Assembly (NCBI RefSeq): GCF_000485595.1
Contig: NW_014577084.1
Coordinates: 148,125 to 211,217, forward strand
Source of the DNA: Priapulus caudatus
Taxonomy: Eukaryota; Priapulida; Priapulimorpha; Priapulimorphida; Priapulidae
Length of the DNA stretch: 63,093 nt
Direction: 5' to 3'
The notes beneath the pieces were generated by a model. The model searched no databases. It was not told the DNA's origin and saw nothing but the letters and a program-made list of their open reading frames with translations. Of the stretch, positions 44,724-54,830 are shown one piece after another (positions within the stretch are counted from its first letter, which is position 1; each line of letters opens with the position of its first letter). A program made the position numbers and the translations under genes.

Positions 44724-47539
44724 GCTCCCACCGCCAGTCCGTAGCACGCACGTGCCAACTGTCGTTTCGCAGCGTGAGGTTAAGCGGTCGGTTCGCCACC
44801 GCCCGGACTAACGTCTTGCGGCTCCGGTGGTCGACACGGGATTGCCGCGTATCTGCTGCAAGACACCCGTCACCCGTCCCAGCCAATGGACGCGCATGGT
44901 GCTGTGGGGCCCCAGACGTGTCGGCCATCCATGCGGCGGGCCTCTAATGCGATCTGGCGTTCGCAGGAGCAGCCGAGAATAAGCTGCGCTGGGCTTTACA
45001 ATAATACGGGATTCGCCTCCTAGATATGACGTAGCCGATGACGGCGAGCGGTCTGATGCGCTGCGGAGTCGTCGGTGGAATCGGCGTATAGAGGGGTCGA
45101 TGGTACAGGGCGCGATGCGTCGTTGGCGCCGGACTCTCGCTGGCGGGGCTCGGTTGCTAGCAGCTCCTGTCGTCGATCATGTCAGGTCGACGTAGAGTGG
45201 TGGTATCAGCACGTGACGGCTGACTACAGCGACTGCAGAACGCCTGAAATGTAGGAAATCATCGCAGTGATTCACGTAACGGGCGTGTTTATGTTCAGCG
45301 TATATATACATACACACACGTGCGCAACGACGCACGTGACACGTGCAACACGCGCACGACGTTCAAGTACGCACACACCTACACAACGGCAACACACACA
45401 CACACATCCACAACACACACACACACAAACCCCACACCAACACACTCACACCACGCGCGCGCGCGCGACACAGGCACACACACACACAGCACACCACAGC
45501 ACACACAACACTAGCCACACACACACACACACAATATATACTATATATATACAGAGCGTAAATAAGTAATGAATACTTGTAGAGTATAAGTAAACATGGT
45601 TAAGTATAAGCTGCGCTTTCAGCTAAACGTATAACACGGCCTGCTGGTAGCTCTGTACTAAGTTGGTTGCTACAGTTCGGGCAAATGACAAGTTTCCACT
45701 ACGTATACAAAACTTCCACAGGTTCCGTAGCGAGCGCGAAACCAAGCAGTTTCGTACGTACTCGCGACTAAATTACCGCCATCGTCTGAACGACCACGTA
45801 TAGCTATAACTCAGTTCGAAAACGCGTATCACTATCCCTGATCAAAATGAGTGGCGTTTCCTACGTAACTGTCGTGAATAGCTAATACGCCACGTATAGC
45901 GCGACGTGTGAAGACCGGCTATAGCCTATACGCCGTAATAACAATAAAGAAACAAAGCGCTGTCGACGGTCTTACGAGAAAATGTTAGTGTTAAGACTAA
46001 TTCTTCGTTTACTGAGCAAACGGCCCCTTGACATCATCCTCTATACCTTGAACCAATAATCATAAAAAGTTTAAATGTGGCATAATTGGTGTGACATGTA
46101 TAATGAATGACTTGTCACCAAAGCATGTCAAATTTGTTGGTTCGGAAATGAGGTTACGGCGGCCGTATAACTGGTACGCAAACAGCACACAGCACACAAG
46201 TTGTCTGCTTGCTCAAGGGGTCGTTGGTACGTAACAGGTACTAACAGATAATGTACCGAGGTACCATATATGATATACACAAGAGTGTACAGACTTGTAA
46301 CTATAAAACAGAAAGTGTACGCCTAACCGGCTAACACTAACCCTAACCCTAACGCCTAACCCTAACCCGTAACCTCTAAACCCTAACCCTAACCTAAATA
46401 GCTCATATAAAAAATTTAAATCNNNNNNNNNNNNNNNNNNNNNNNNNAAACATAATACTAAACAACCTAAAACTGCCTCGGGTACATATCTGTAGTACCT
46501 GTTACGACAACGACCCTTCGTGCGTTGACTACATGCAATTTTGTAATGCCATAAACTATATTACACTATTTGTGTACAGCGACGTACGTAAATTCCAAAG
46601 CTACGTGTGAACGCTGTTTAACTCACCCGGTCGACAGTTCCACACGCTACCCTAACGTCGTGCAGCGAACGGGTAGCAGTCTAGGTTAGAGCGCTACAGT
46701 TTCGCAATTCGAATGCGTTCACACGACAAACAATACGCGGCCAGCGTGGTGCCGAATATACGCGGCTTAGTTGGCGCGGAATATGATTCCGCGCTAAGTA
46801 AGCCGGAGCAATCGCGGCTAAGCAAGCCGTGACTAAGCAAGCCGCGTATATTTTAGCGTGTGAACGCTTAAATACGGAACTAAAATCCTCGTGTGAACGC
46901 AGCTTATGCATACTTAATATATACGATCTTGATATGTATTAGATAAAGGCAATTAAACGGTACCAATCACCAATACAGATGCCAATATAGTTTTATATAT
47001 TTATTCCACAGCAAGCTGTTGATACAAAATCTCTACATCAGTTTTTTAATTATTATTCTTACTTCAAGTTTATATTTTCATTACCTTGATGAAGTATGAT
47101 GTTGTATCGGAAGCTTGATGTGGAATAAATATTTACAAACAAATATATAAAATATATCTCTATATTTTTTTTATTTTGATATATATATATATATATACAT
47201 TCGGAAATGTCTATTACCCAAAATGATGCATAAAAGTGGATACCACGAGCCATATCCGAAGTTTAGGCTGACTGCATACTTTCCTCACATTTGATATGAA
47301 ATTGGCAATGCGCAATCATAGTATTTACTCGCGCCTAAACAGACCTAGATATCAGTATTATTTTAGCCGAAAAAATGTACGCTGTTATTTTGTTTTAAAT
47401 ATGGAGTTTCACGTCATAGTAAATTATATTTTCTACGACACACGCGCGAATAACGTAATGAAAAGCTGAGCGACAGCAACAGTAAAGTAATTATACAACT
47501 CACCTGTCGCGATAGAACGATGAATAATAACGGTATCAT
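37648..47539 (-). CDS. Large secreted Ser/Thr/Asn/Arg-rich matrix-like protein, 2307 residues, whole gene
   Basis: Two coding exons: 47539-47504 (12 codons) and 44535-37648 (2295 codons plus stop), joined in phase 0. The N-terminus [20 protein letters not shown] is a good signal peptide created across the intron. A Pro/Tyr-rich start is followed by RSRSRR, a possible furin site. Then comes a compact cysteine module (residues about 162-241) with three pairs spaced C-x13-C, two of them sharing C-x-Y-x-Y and W-(R/K)-C. Nearly 2000 residues of low-complexity sequence follow, with many N-x-(S/T) sites and only four more cysteines ([14 protein letters not shown]). No transmembrane helix or ZP domain is present. 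I do not recognise a family. A structural extracellular matrix role is inferred from composition and from the neighbouring ZP gene with the same exon plan. Confidence 0.85.
44585..44722. repeat. (CA)n/(ACGC)n microsatellite
   Basis: Mixed ACGC and CA units ending in a pure CA run. It is the left boundary of the noisy exon copy. Confidence 0.9.
44730..45540 (-). repeat. Error-rich duplicate of 44080-44740
   Basis: Follows the 5' part of the giant exon, its acceptor and the microsatellite beyond it, with an extra base every ten or so positions. The frame is destroyed by these insertions while the base order is intact, which is what raw long reads look like. It should not be annotated as a pseudogene without checking. 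Confidence 0.8.
46217..46516. mobile_element. Inverted repeat enclosing degenerate telomeric repeats
   Basis: The left arm (46217-46262) and right arm (46476-46516) are inverted copies with a few indels; each contains GTAACAGGTACT and a GGGTCGTTG end. Between them lies a degenerate CCCTAA array (46331-46396) and a 25-N gap. It may be a MITE that carries telomere-like repeats, or a fold-back join made in assembly. Confidence 0.5.
46423..46447. other. Assembly gap of 25 N
   Basis: The same length as the gap at 20152-20176. Confidence 0.98.
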
Positions 47540-47561
47540 GGCTCCACCTCCGGGTGCCTTC
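47504..47561 (-). CDS. Signal-peptide exon of the large secreted protein (ATG at 47539)
   Basis: The acceptor GTTTCCAACAG (AG at 47563-47562) is followed by a 22-base 5' UTR stub, ATG, and twelve codons encoding [12 protein letters not shown]. The donor CGACAG/GTGAGT is phase 0. The upstream acceptor shows that a non-coding first exon must lie at higher coordinates. The layout mirrors the ZP gene's signal exon at 18002-18074. Confidence 0.85.
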
Positions 47562-48178
47562 CTGTTGGAAACAAAGTCAATAGGTACGCGTCAAGCATGC
47601 ACTCTTAAAACGATCATCTCACAAGTAAATCGAGAAACTAATAAATGAAGAGTAATTTAGTCTCACATGTCAGCGTACATAGTTAGCCGCAAAACTATTG
47701 CACGTAGATACGTGACGCGATTATTTATAAACTTGTATCTCGAAATGTATACAGAGGTAATTAACTTAGTGTAGAGACAGTGTTCCGGTCTCGCGAGAAC
47801 AACAATCCCACGCTAGGTTTGTTGAGATATGTAATACTAACTTAAATGTAATACTACTTAACAATCTAATTTGACATGCAGATCGGTACACATATTGTTA
47901 GAAAGAATGTCGTGCGAGTGTTCTATGACATGTTAGTCTTACTAGATACATTTGGTGTTATGAAACGATAGCGGTAAGTATCAGAACGGTTGAGTAAATA
48001 TGAAAACGGTTGGTAAAAACACGAAAAATCCCCACTTTAATATGACTGACCGAGATAGATAAAATAATAATGTATTCCATCGTTATGTAAGTAACATATG
48101 GGGGGGGGGTGCGCTGTGAACTTTTTCTATCTACGGTGTATGCTAGTGTTCAAAACAAGCGTTACGCTTACTGTATTG
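47562..48178. other. Upstream intron or intergenic DNA
   Basis: AT-rich, with no coding signal recognised. It should be part of the first intron of the large secreted protein gene, because an upstream exon is implied. Confidence 0.4.
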
Positions 48179-49091
48179 TAATACCCCCGTCACACTGGAC
48201 GGCGACCATCCGCGACCGTACGGCGACCAGAAAATGTACAAAGTCGCCGGCAAACGCGAACACAACGCGAGAAAAAGTCCCAACAAATTACAAACTTGAA
48301 AAAAAAACCGCGCTCTTACCGCGAACTGTGCGATCATACCGCGTTCTCACGGCGCGCGCAGCCACGACCTCCATCCGCGCTTATGGCGTTTCAATTGAGA
48401 TCTATGGGCTTGGCAACAGGCGATCACCGGCGTTCCACGGCGGCGCTCTCACCACGGCTCCAATGGGGTTCTTACCACGCTCTTCTACGTGATCGCGACT
48501 GCACGGCGACCCATCACGTCGCGTTTCTACCCACGTTCTCACGGGCGACTATGTAAGCTGGTCAGATTTTCGGAATTTTAACTGTATAGTTTTGTGGCGT
48601 TTCTGAAAGTAGAAACATCGAATGCGAAGAAAACCAAGCTACCAAGGCCGAGGCCGTGGCCGTGGCCGAAGACGATCGGCATGAAAAGATCAGGCAAGAT
48701 CCGGACTGAGACATGATCCATGAATTCCGCCGTTGAAAAATGTTAACCATTTCGCAGCGTCTTTGGGCACGCGTTGTAGCTGCGCTGGTGTACTACGCTT
48801 ATGGAAATGTTACGCACGCTGTCTCACGACCTTCGCGACCCCCCGGTTCTTCACGCGTTCCAGGTCAAGATCGCCGAACCTTGGCGTTTGTTTTGAAGCA
48901 CTTGCTCAAAACAAACGACCGTGACCGCCGGCGACAATTGGCGACAATATGGCGACCAACACCGACGATGTCTGCGTTTCCCACCATACGCTTATACCGA
49001 CGCTTATGGGCGATCTGGCGCCGCTCTGCTGCCCATTTTCCGTCGCGTAGCAGCGGCAGTAAGGACGCCACCCGGTTGACTGGGGGTATTA
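48179..49091. mobile_element. Non-autonomous DNA transposon, about 0.9 kb
   Basis: The ends are imperfect inverted repeats. The left begins TAATACCCCCGTCACACTGG and the right, read in reverse complement, begins TAATACCCCCAGTCAACCGG; similarity continues for about 29 bp. The interior is rich in GGCGACC words in both orientations and has no transposase-like frame. The open frames at 48109-48556 and 48733-49219 fall in it and look accidental. Confidence 0.65.
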
Positions 49092-50274
49092 GGGTTATTA
49101 GTGATTACTGGCGATGTATTAGTTATAAATGCTTAATACTAGTTATTCGCGTAACTTATGTCGGCCTTTATACGCATAATTACAGACGTAGGTATCGCAA
49201 GACTACACAGAAAAAGTGAAAAACTGTCAGCGACCCGTTAATCGGTTCAATTGACTACGCGCCGATTTTGTTCCATATATGTCGACAACGACAGCGTTGA
49301 GGATGTTTTCCGCAGTCACGCTCCGATGTTGACGGCCGCCACGTGGATTCCTCTTTTCGTATCGCGCGAAAATTACATTATTATTCATACTTCGAATAAA
49401 ACTGTTTGGCGGACCGCTGCTTAACGGATCGTCGTAATACAGTGGTCCGCCATGCCACTAGTCTCACCATTTTGCTGGCGATTGTGAAAGTCCGGCTAGA
49501 TTTTACTTTCAACGTCACCAAAAAGAGATGTTGTAGGTAGCAGCGACGTCCTTTCCGTTTGTGTGCGATATCCGTTTTTACTAATATAGAACCTTAGTAT
49601 ATATTTTGAAATCACGGCAAAGATGAAACGATAGAAAAAGACTTCTGCAGTATCACAAACTGCATAACTTCTTATTCAATGCCCGGGAATCTTCTATTTT
49701 ATAATTTTCGCTGCTAAATCGAGTCTCTCGCTCTATTAAGTCAATCATTTCTCAGTATTTGGTTGAGAATAATGAAGCGCGAAAAACGTTATGACACATA
49801 TCCCATATGGAGATCGGAATAGCGCTTTTATGAGCTATACTATATGACAGCAGACCAATGATACACATTGTGCAATGTCGCGTAGCTGCTATTTAGATGA
49901 AAAACTGGCACGTCATCCATAATCAATATTTTTAAAAATTTTTACACACACCCACACATCACACATACACACGCTACACATACACTTAGATACACACACA
50001 CACACACACCCACAGCACACACACACCACACGACACACACACACACACACACACACTTCATATATATATAAGATATTATACTATATATATATAAAAAATT
50101 AATATATATAATACCTATATATATTAATATATTATATATATTCAGAAGTAGATAAAGGATCCTATTTCTACTTCTGAATATATATATAACATTATTGACA
50201 AATGTCTTAAATTATTCAATTAACTAACAAAATGCTAAGAATATAACAAACGTGAGAATACATACCTCCGGTAG
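49092..50274. other. AT-rich DNA with CA and TA microsatellites
   Basis: No gene seen. An imperfect CA array lies at about 49943-50056 and TA-rich DNA at 50058-50140. Confidence 0.5.
50131..50188. repeat. Inverted repeat with 20-bp arms
   Basis: The arms ATATATTCAGAAGTAGA and TCTACTTCTGAATATAT are complementary around a 14-base loop containing GGATCC. It can form a stable hairpin and could be a small fold-back element. Confidence 0.75.
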
Positions 50275-50460
50275 CACTTGGCTTAATGTACCTATTTCGT
50301 CGGAGCTTGCACGAGCAAATACCAGCACCCTCTTTACTTTCACTACCGGACTATGACACGATACATGCGTGGCCTAAGCTTCACCCGCCGCAACTTCGAA
50401 GTGAGTGTCGCCGAAATGGCTTGTCCGCGTTGTACGCTATCTTTCAAGCAGGAGGCAGGC
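50275..50460 (-). other. Candidate non-coding 5' exon
   Basis: A strong minus-strand donor, CCGGAG/GTATGT (GT at 50274-50273), follows a stretch of balanced base composition without a long open frame. It could be the 5' UTR exon required upstream of the signal exon at 47504-47561. Transcription start and exon length are unknown. Confidence 0.2.
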
Positions 50461-50975
50461 GAAACTAAGCAGTTGTAACGCGAGAGTAAAACTAGAAATG
50501 ATGGGAAATGTTGATATATGCTGGTTGCGATTCCAGCATATCCGCGGTAATTTACTAAACCATAGCCCAATCTATAGTAGCGGTTTCACTGACATTGTAA
50601 ATACGATATAATACAAGCAGGTCATTGTTGGCCATGCCGCCAATTACTTCAGCCCACGCGGAGCGTAGTTTTAACAACAACGGGAAATTTCGTCGCGAAC
50701 GGAACGAGAGAGCGGCCCTGCAGGTTCTGGTAATTGAGGAGCAAAGTCATCGACATTAATTTTCTATAGGAACATATCCTGTACATATATTACTGCTATA
50801 TACCATAGCCCTATACATGCCCCCTCGACTAATTGCCAGTGAGCTATATACCTTTTTGCCTTATTTAAATGTTTTTGTTGACTACTTAGACTAGTGGTTA
50901 ATTTGTTGGGTGTCATGTCGGTTCTGCTCGTCCCCCCCGCCCGTGCATCCGTCCTATCTATAAATCTATACTATC
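50461..50975. other. Intergenic DNA, nothing recognised
   Basis: No repeat or coding signal stands out. Confidence 0.4.
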
Positions 50976-50977
50976 TA

Positions 50978-51013
<36 letters not shown>

Positions 51014-51339
51014 TATATATACTATATATATATATATATGATATATATATATATATATATATAATATATATATATATTATACATCCGTCCGTCCGTCCGT
51101 CAGTCCGTCTCTTTCTCTCCCTCTCTCTCGCTCTCTTTCGCTCTCCTTCTCTCTTTCACTTCGCCTGCATGTCTCGTATCCCGCTTGCTCTATCTGTCTC
51201 TGGTCTCTCTCGCCACTCTCTTCTAAGCGCGCTCTCTCACTCGCTCTCTCTCTCTCTCTCTCTCTCTTACTTTCTCTATCGCTGTCGCTATTCCCCTTCT
51301 CTCCGTGTTTCTACCTATCTCTCTTATCTCTCAATCTTG

Positions 51340-51395
<56 letters not shown>

Positions 51396-51510
51396 TGTGT
51401 GCGCGTGCGTGCAGTGCGTGCGTGCGTGCGTGCGTGCAGTCGCGTCCGCGCTGCCGTTGCGTGCCGTGTGTGCGTGTGGCGTGTGCGTTGTGCGTGCGGG
51501 TTTTTTTCCA
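50976..51510. repeat. (CT)n, (TA)n, (CT)n, (GT)n/(GTGC)n microsatellite cluster
   Basis: CT at 50982-51010, TA at 51014-51079, GTCC units at 51083-51105, CT-rich DNA to about 51335, then GT and GTGC to about 51500. Open frames here are repeat translation. Confidence 0.92.
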
Positions 51511-52137
51511 CGATTAACAATAAAGATTGGATTTTCTTAAACTTGTATTACAACTGGCAAGGTTGGCAGCACTCTACGATCTTTATGCTGTTTTCGGCGC
51601 TATGTTTCTTCGTACGTATAGTTCACGCATACTGGCACTAGCAGGCACTGAATCAGCATGAAGCACGTAAGTACATGCACTTATAATCAGAGCATATAAA
51701 ATCACCTGTGTTATATGCTCTGCTATAATCGACCATTATTTATTGATCGCGCGTGACGGTTAAAAGCATGAAAATATTATTGTTCTCGTGCGTGTAATTG
51801 TGCAATTCTGTCTGCGTTTTTTGTGTGTCGAACGGGCTTCCAACTATTTGACACTCGTTGGTTGGCACGTTTTAGGCCAGAGTCCTGAATCTTGAATCTG
51901 TGGTTCATTAGCATTAATAAAGTGTATGTTTTGTATGTGCCGAAAAACTCTTATAAGTAGCTTTTTATTATTTTTGTGTCATGCTTATTCAACCCTGCTA
52001 CATAAGCACGCCCCAATACTGTTACATAACGATCCACATTGCGCATGATGCGCTATCTGCCACTCATATCATATAATCTATCTCTATATATATATTACAT
52101 CAAGAAGAGCCAATAATACCTTAAACACGCAACACGC
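51511..52137. other. AT-rich intergenic DNA
   Basis: Nothing recognisable. Confidence 0.4.
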
Positions 52138-52227
52138 GTGCACACAACGGCACGCACGCAACGCACGCACGCACGCACGCACGCACGCACTCACACACGC
52201 AACGCCACGCACGCACGCAAGCACGAC

Positions 52228-52260
<33 letters not shown>

Positions 52261-52396
52261 CACACACACACACAGTCACATACACACACACACACAAACA
52301 AACAAACAAACAAGCACGCATGCACGCACGCATGCACGCACGCACGCGCAGACACACGCACGCACGCACGCACACGCACGCACACGCACGCACACG
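52138..52396. repeat. (ACGC)n/(CA)n microsatellite
   Basis: ACGC units, a CA run, an ACAA patch and ACGC again. It ends directly at the tRNA-like sequence. Confidence 0.92.
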
Positions 52397-52470
52397 CGTG
52401 CAGTAGTCGAATTGATAACGCATCGGTCTCCTAAACTAAGGATTCTGGGTTCGAATCCGTCCTCGGGAAA
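52397..52470 (+). pseudogene. tRNA-Arg(CCT)-like pseudogene or SINE head
   Basis: Contains an intact A box TAGTCGAATTG (52404-52414) and an intact B box GGTTCGAATCC (52448-52458) at tRNA spacing, with an anticodon loop CTCCTAA giving CCT (Arg). The T stem and acceptor stem do not pair and the anticodon stem has a mismatch, so a working tRNA is unlikely. A T5 run at about 52485 could end a polymerase III transcript. The T-rich tail after it and the terminus-like sequence at 53051-53086 suggest a retroposon. Confidence 0.6.
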
Positions 52471-52757
52471 TGCTTTCTTTCTTTACTTTTTGACTGTTTA
52501 CTTCTGCCACTTCACCGTTAATTTCAAAATTTAACATTTTTTACTACATTTAAAAGTTTAGTAAAAATCCAGAATAAGCTTTGGTAGATGATAATAATAG
52601 CGCAAACGGACGGGAATACTTCACGGAAGCCTATGTATGTTACAGATCAATTATTATTATATTTTTTATATAATTTTATTTTATTATTTTTTATTTTTTT
52701 ATTTTTTTTATTAATGTCTTTTATCTTTTGATTTCTTATTATTTTTTTACTGTTTGG

Positions 52758-52990
52758 GATGGGATGGGATGGCATGGGATAGCATGCGATGGCATGGGAT
52801 GCGATGGGATGCGATGGGATCCGATGGGATGGCGTGGCATGGGATGGCATGGCATGGAATGGCATGGCATGGGATGCGATGGCATGGCATGGGATGAGAT
52901 GAGATGGGATGGGATGGGATGGGATGGCATGGAATGGCATGGAATGGGATGGATGCATGGATGCATAGATGGATGCATGGATAGATAGAT
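52758..52990. repeat. (GGGAT/GGCAT)n pentanucleotide array
   Basis: About 40 units of 5 bp alternating GGGAT, GGCAT, GCGAT and GGAAT, then ATGGATGC and GATA units. It is preceded by a long T-rich stretch (52650-52755). Confidence 0.9.
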
Positions 52991-53050
52991 AGTTCGCTTT
53001 TTTGGGTATTTTCCTTTCAACCAAGCGGTCACCAACTCAGTGTTTTATTT

Positions 53051-53086
53051 CCCGGGCAACGCCGGGTATCCCGCTAGTTATAGATA
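53051..53086. other. GC-rich transposon-terminus-like motif
   Basis: CCCGGGCAACGCCGGG followed by TATCCCGCTAGT. I associate this hairpin-forming word with ends of dispersed elements in several animal genomes, but I cannot verify that here. Confidence 0.3.
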
Positions 53087-54239
53087 ATGAGTGACACCTG
53101 GGCCACTTCAATTATTGACAATTACGGTTTCAGCTGGAATCCACGCCAGGTGGCGGTACTGCATACCCAGTACCCAGTACCCAGTAACAGATTCACTGCA
53201 TTTTCCGTCGTCTCGTGTCGTGATATTCTTAGTCCATGCCTGTACTGATGTGTGTTGTTAATTCTTGCCTTCAGGTGGAGCCACTACACTGCAATGCATT
53301 CTACTACATAGATATTCTATATCGTGTGTATATTAGGATATTTATGTTCTACGACTGTTGGTCGAGCTATGGTATGGGGGTATTCACCAGAGAATTGCGT
53401 CTATAAACAGCAGGCCTGAATATGCATAACAATATGACTAACTTAAAGTACTTTAAATGTTCAGTGCACACACAATTAACATACACGTTTATTTATGCTA
53501 AATGACAACAAATACAAGCTGCTAATTTTACACGAAAGCTTTGTCAGCCGTTTGATACGCATTTTGCATAAATCTACAGGATGGGATTTCACGTAAGATT
53601 AACTGGAGAGTTTTACTATGGCACCATAATTCAGCAGAATTGTATCGTTTTGTATCGTTTCGTTATCGTGATCTACAACACTAGTCTGACTATTTATTAT
53701 TTTTACGCGTCAATAACTCATCTCTCCTATGTGCAACATCTCAGTTACAACGCAGAATAGTAACTCTACTAATGCAGGGTATATTAAAGAAAATAATACA
53801 CACAGCAAACTCTACATCCAACATCCAAACATACATCACAGTATATCTCTTTATGGTATATCTTTAGGGTATATCCCAGTAGGCCTACATTCTCTCAGGT
53901 CTACACATTCACGTCAAAACGATTTTTGACATGCACCAATTTTAAATAACATTAATTAATATTTTAATATTGACTTGTGTGTTATCGAAACCTAAAACAT
54001 AATTATTGGCGTTTTTTTTCGTTCATACATCATAGTAGACGTTCAATCTTGGTGACGTTAAAATCAAGATGTTATGACTCATGTCGAGTTTGGTCGCCGA
54101 TGTTTTTATCGGCGATCTGGCCGGTTTTTGACGTACGATATTCAAATCTTGTCGGCGACTAGGTCGTAACCTTAACGCGTCTAGAAATATCACCACCGGA
54201 CGACTCGGACTCCGCGTATTAGCCACCGCACAATTGCCA
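53087..54239. other. AT-rich intergenic DNA
   Basis: No gene recognised. A short triple repeat of TACCCAG lies at about 53164-53185. Confidence 0.4.
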
Positions 54240-54830
54240 GTCATTGTGCATTGTGGTTTGGAATGCCGTTGACAAGAGCGGAGGCGTCTGCGGCGCGACA
54301 TCTCCACGCGGCACGCTGTGGCGGCGGTTTGGATTCCTCCCCTCGACGCGACACGCCCCCGTGACGTGTCTCTCTCTCTCTCTCGCTCTCTCGCTCGCTC
54401 GCTCTCTCTCGCTCTCTTTCGCTCTCGCTCTCGCTCTATCTCTCTCTTTCTCTCTCTCTCAGCGGCGTGACAGGTGTCGCGCGAGTGGTCATCGCGCCGT
54501 ACACGCGCGCGCGCATCCACATCGGCCCAGTGACACAGTGCGCATGCGGCAAGGTGGGGCTCACTAGCTGCTGCCTTTCACCGCGTGGCACTAACCGTGA
54601 CGACACAACGCCGCGTAATACTGGGCGGTGACCTTTTTTCTTCTTTTATTGACACAAGACGCGGTGTTAGCGTGCGGCAGGGCTGTGATGTCAGAGGTCG
54701 GAAAAGAGTGTTTGGTTTATCGTTCGCCAAGCGTGTGCAAGAGAGCTCGTGTATATCCGACAAAAACCTGAATAGGTTCAGTGGTGCGCGTACACCTTCG
54801 ACCAGTATTCGTATACCTTTAGAATAATCT
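54240..54830. promoter_or_regulatory. CpG-rich island, possible promoter
   Basis: A sharp rise in CpG against AT-rich surroundings, with GGCGCG, CGCGCGCGC and a TGCGCATGCGG word (54538-54548) resembling the NRF-1 site. It includes a CT/CG microsatellite (54367-54460). Which gene it might serve, and on which strand, is not clear. Confidence 0.3.

Larger units (their letters stand above)
44536..47503. other. Intron of the large secreted protein gene, with artefacts
   Basis: About 3 kb between donor CGACAG/GTGAGT (GT at 47503-47502) and the acceptor at 44536. It contains a CA/ACGC microsatellite, a noisy copy of the 5' part of the next exon, a degenerate telomeric array within an inverted repeat, a 25-N gap, and a 46.6-46.9 kb stretch with several GTGTGAACGC words. 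No true coding exon was found in it. Confidence 0.6.

Noticed and set aside
48109-49219. Plus-strand frames of 127 and 159 residues as genes
   Set aside because: They fall inside an inverted-repeat element, are Arg-rich from GGCGAC words, and lack any domain.
54023-54567. Frames rich in Arg-Glu or Ser-Leu over the CT tract
   Set aside because: They are translations of the CT/CG microsatellite.
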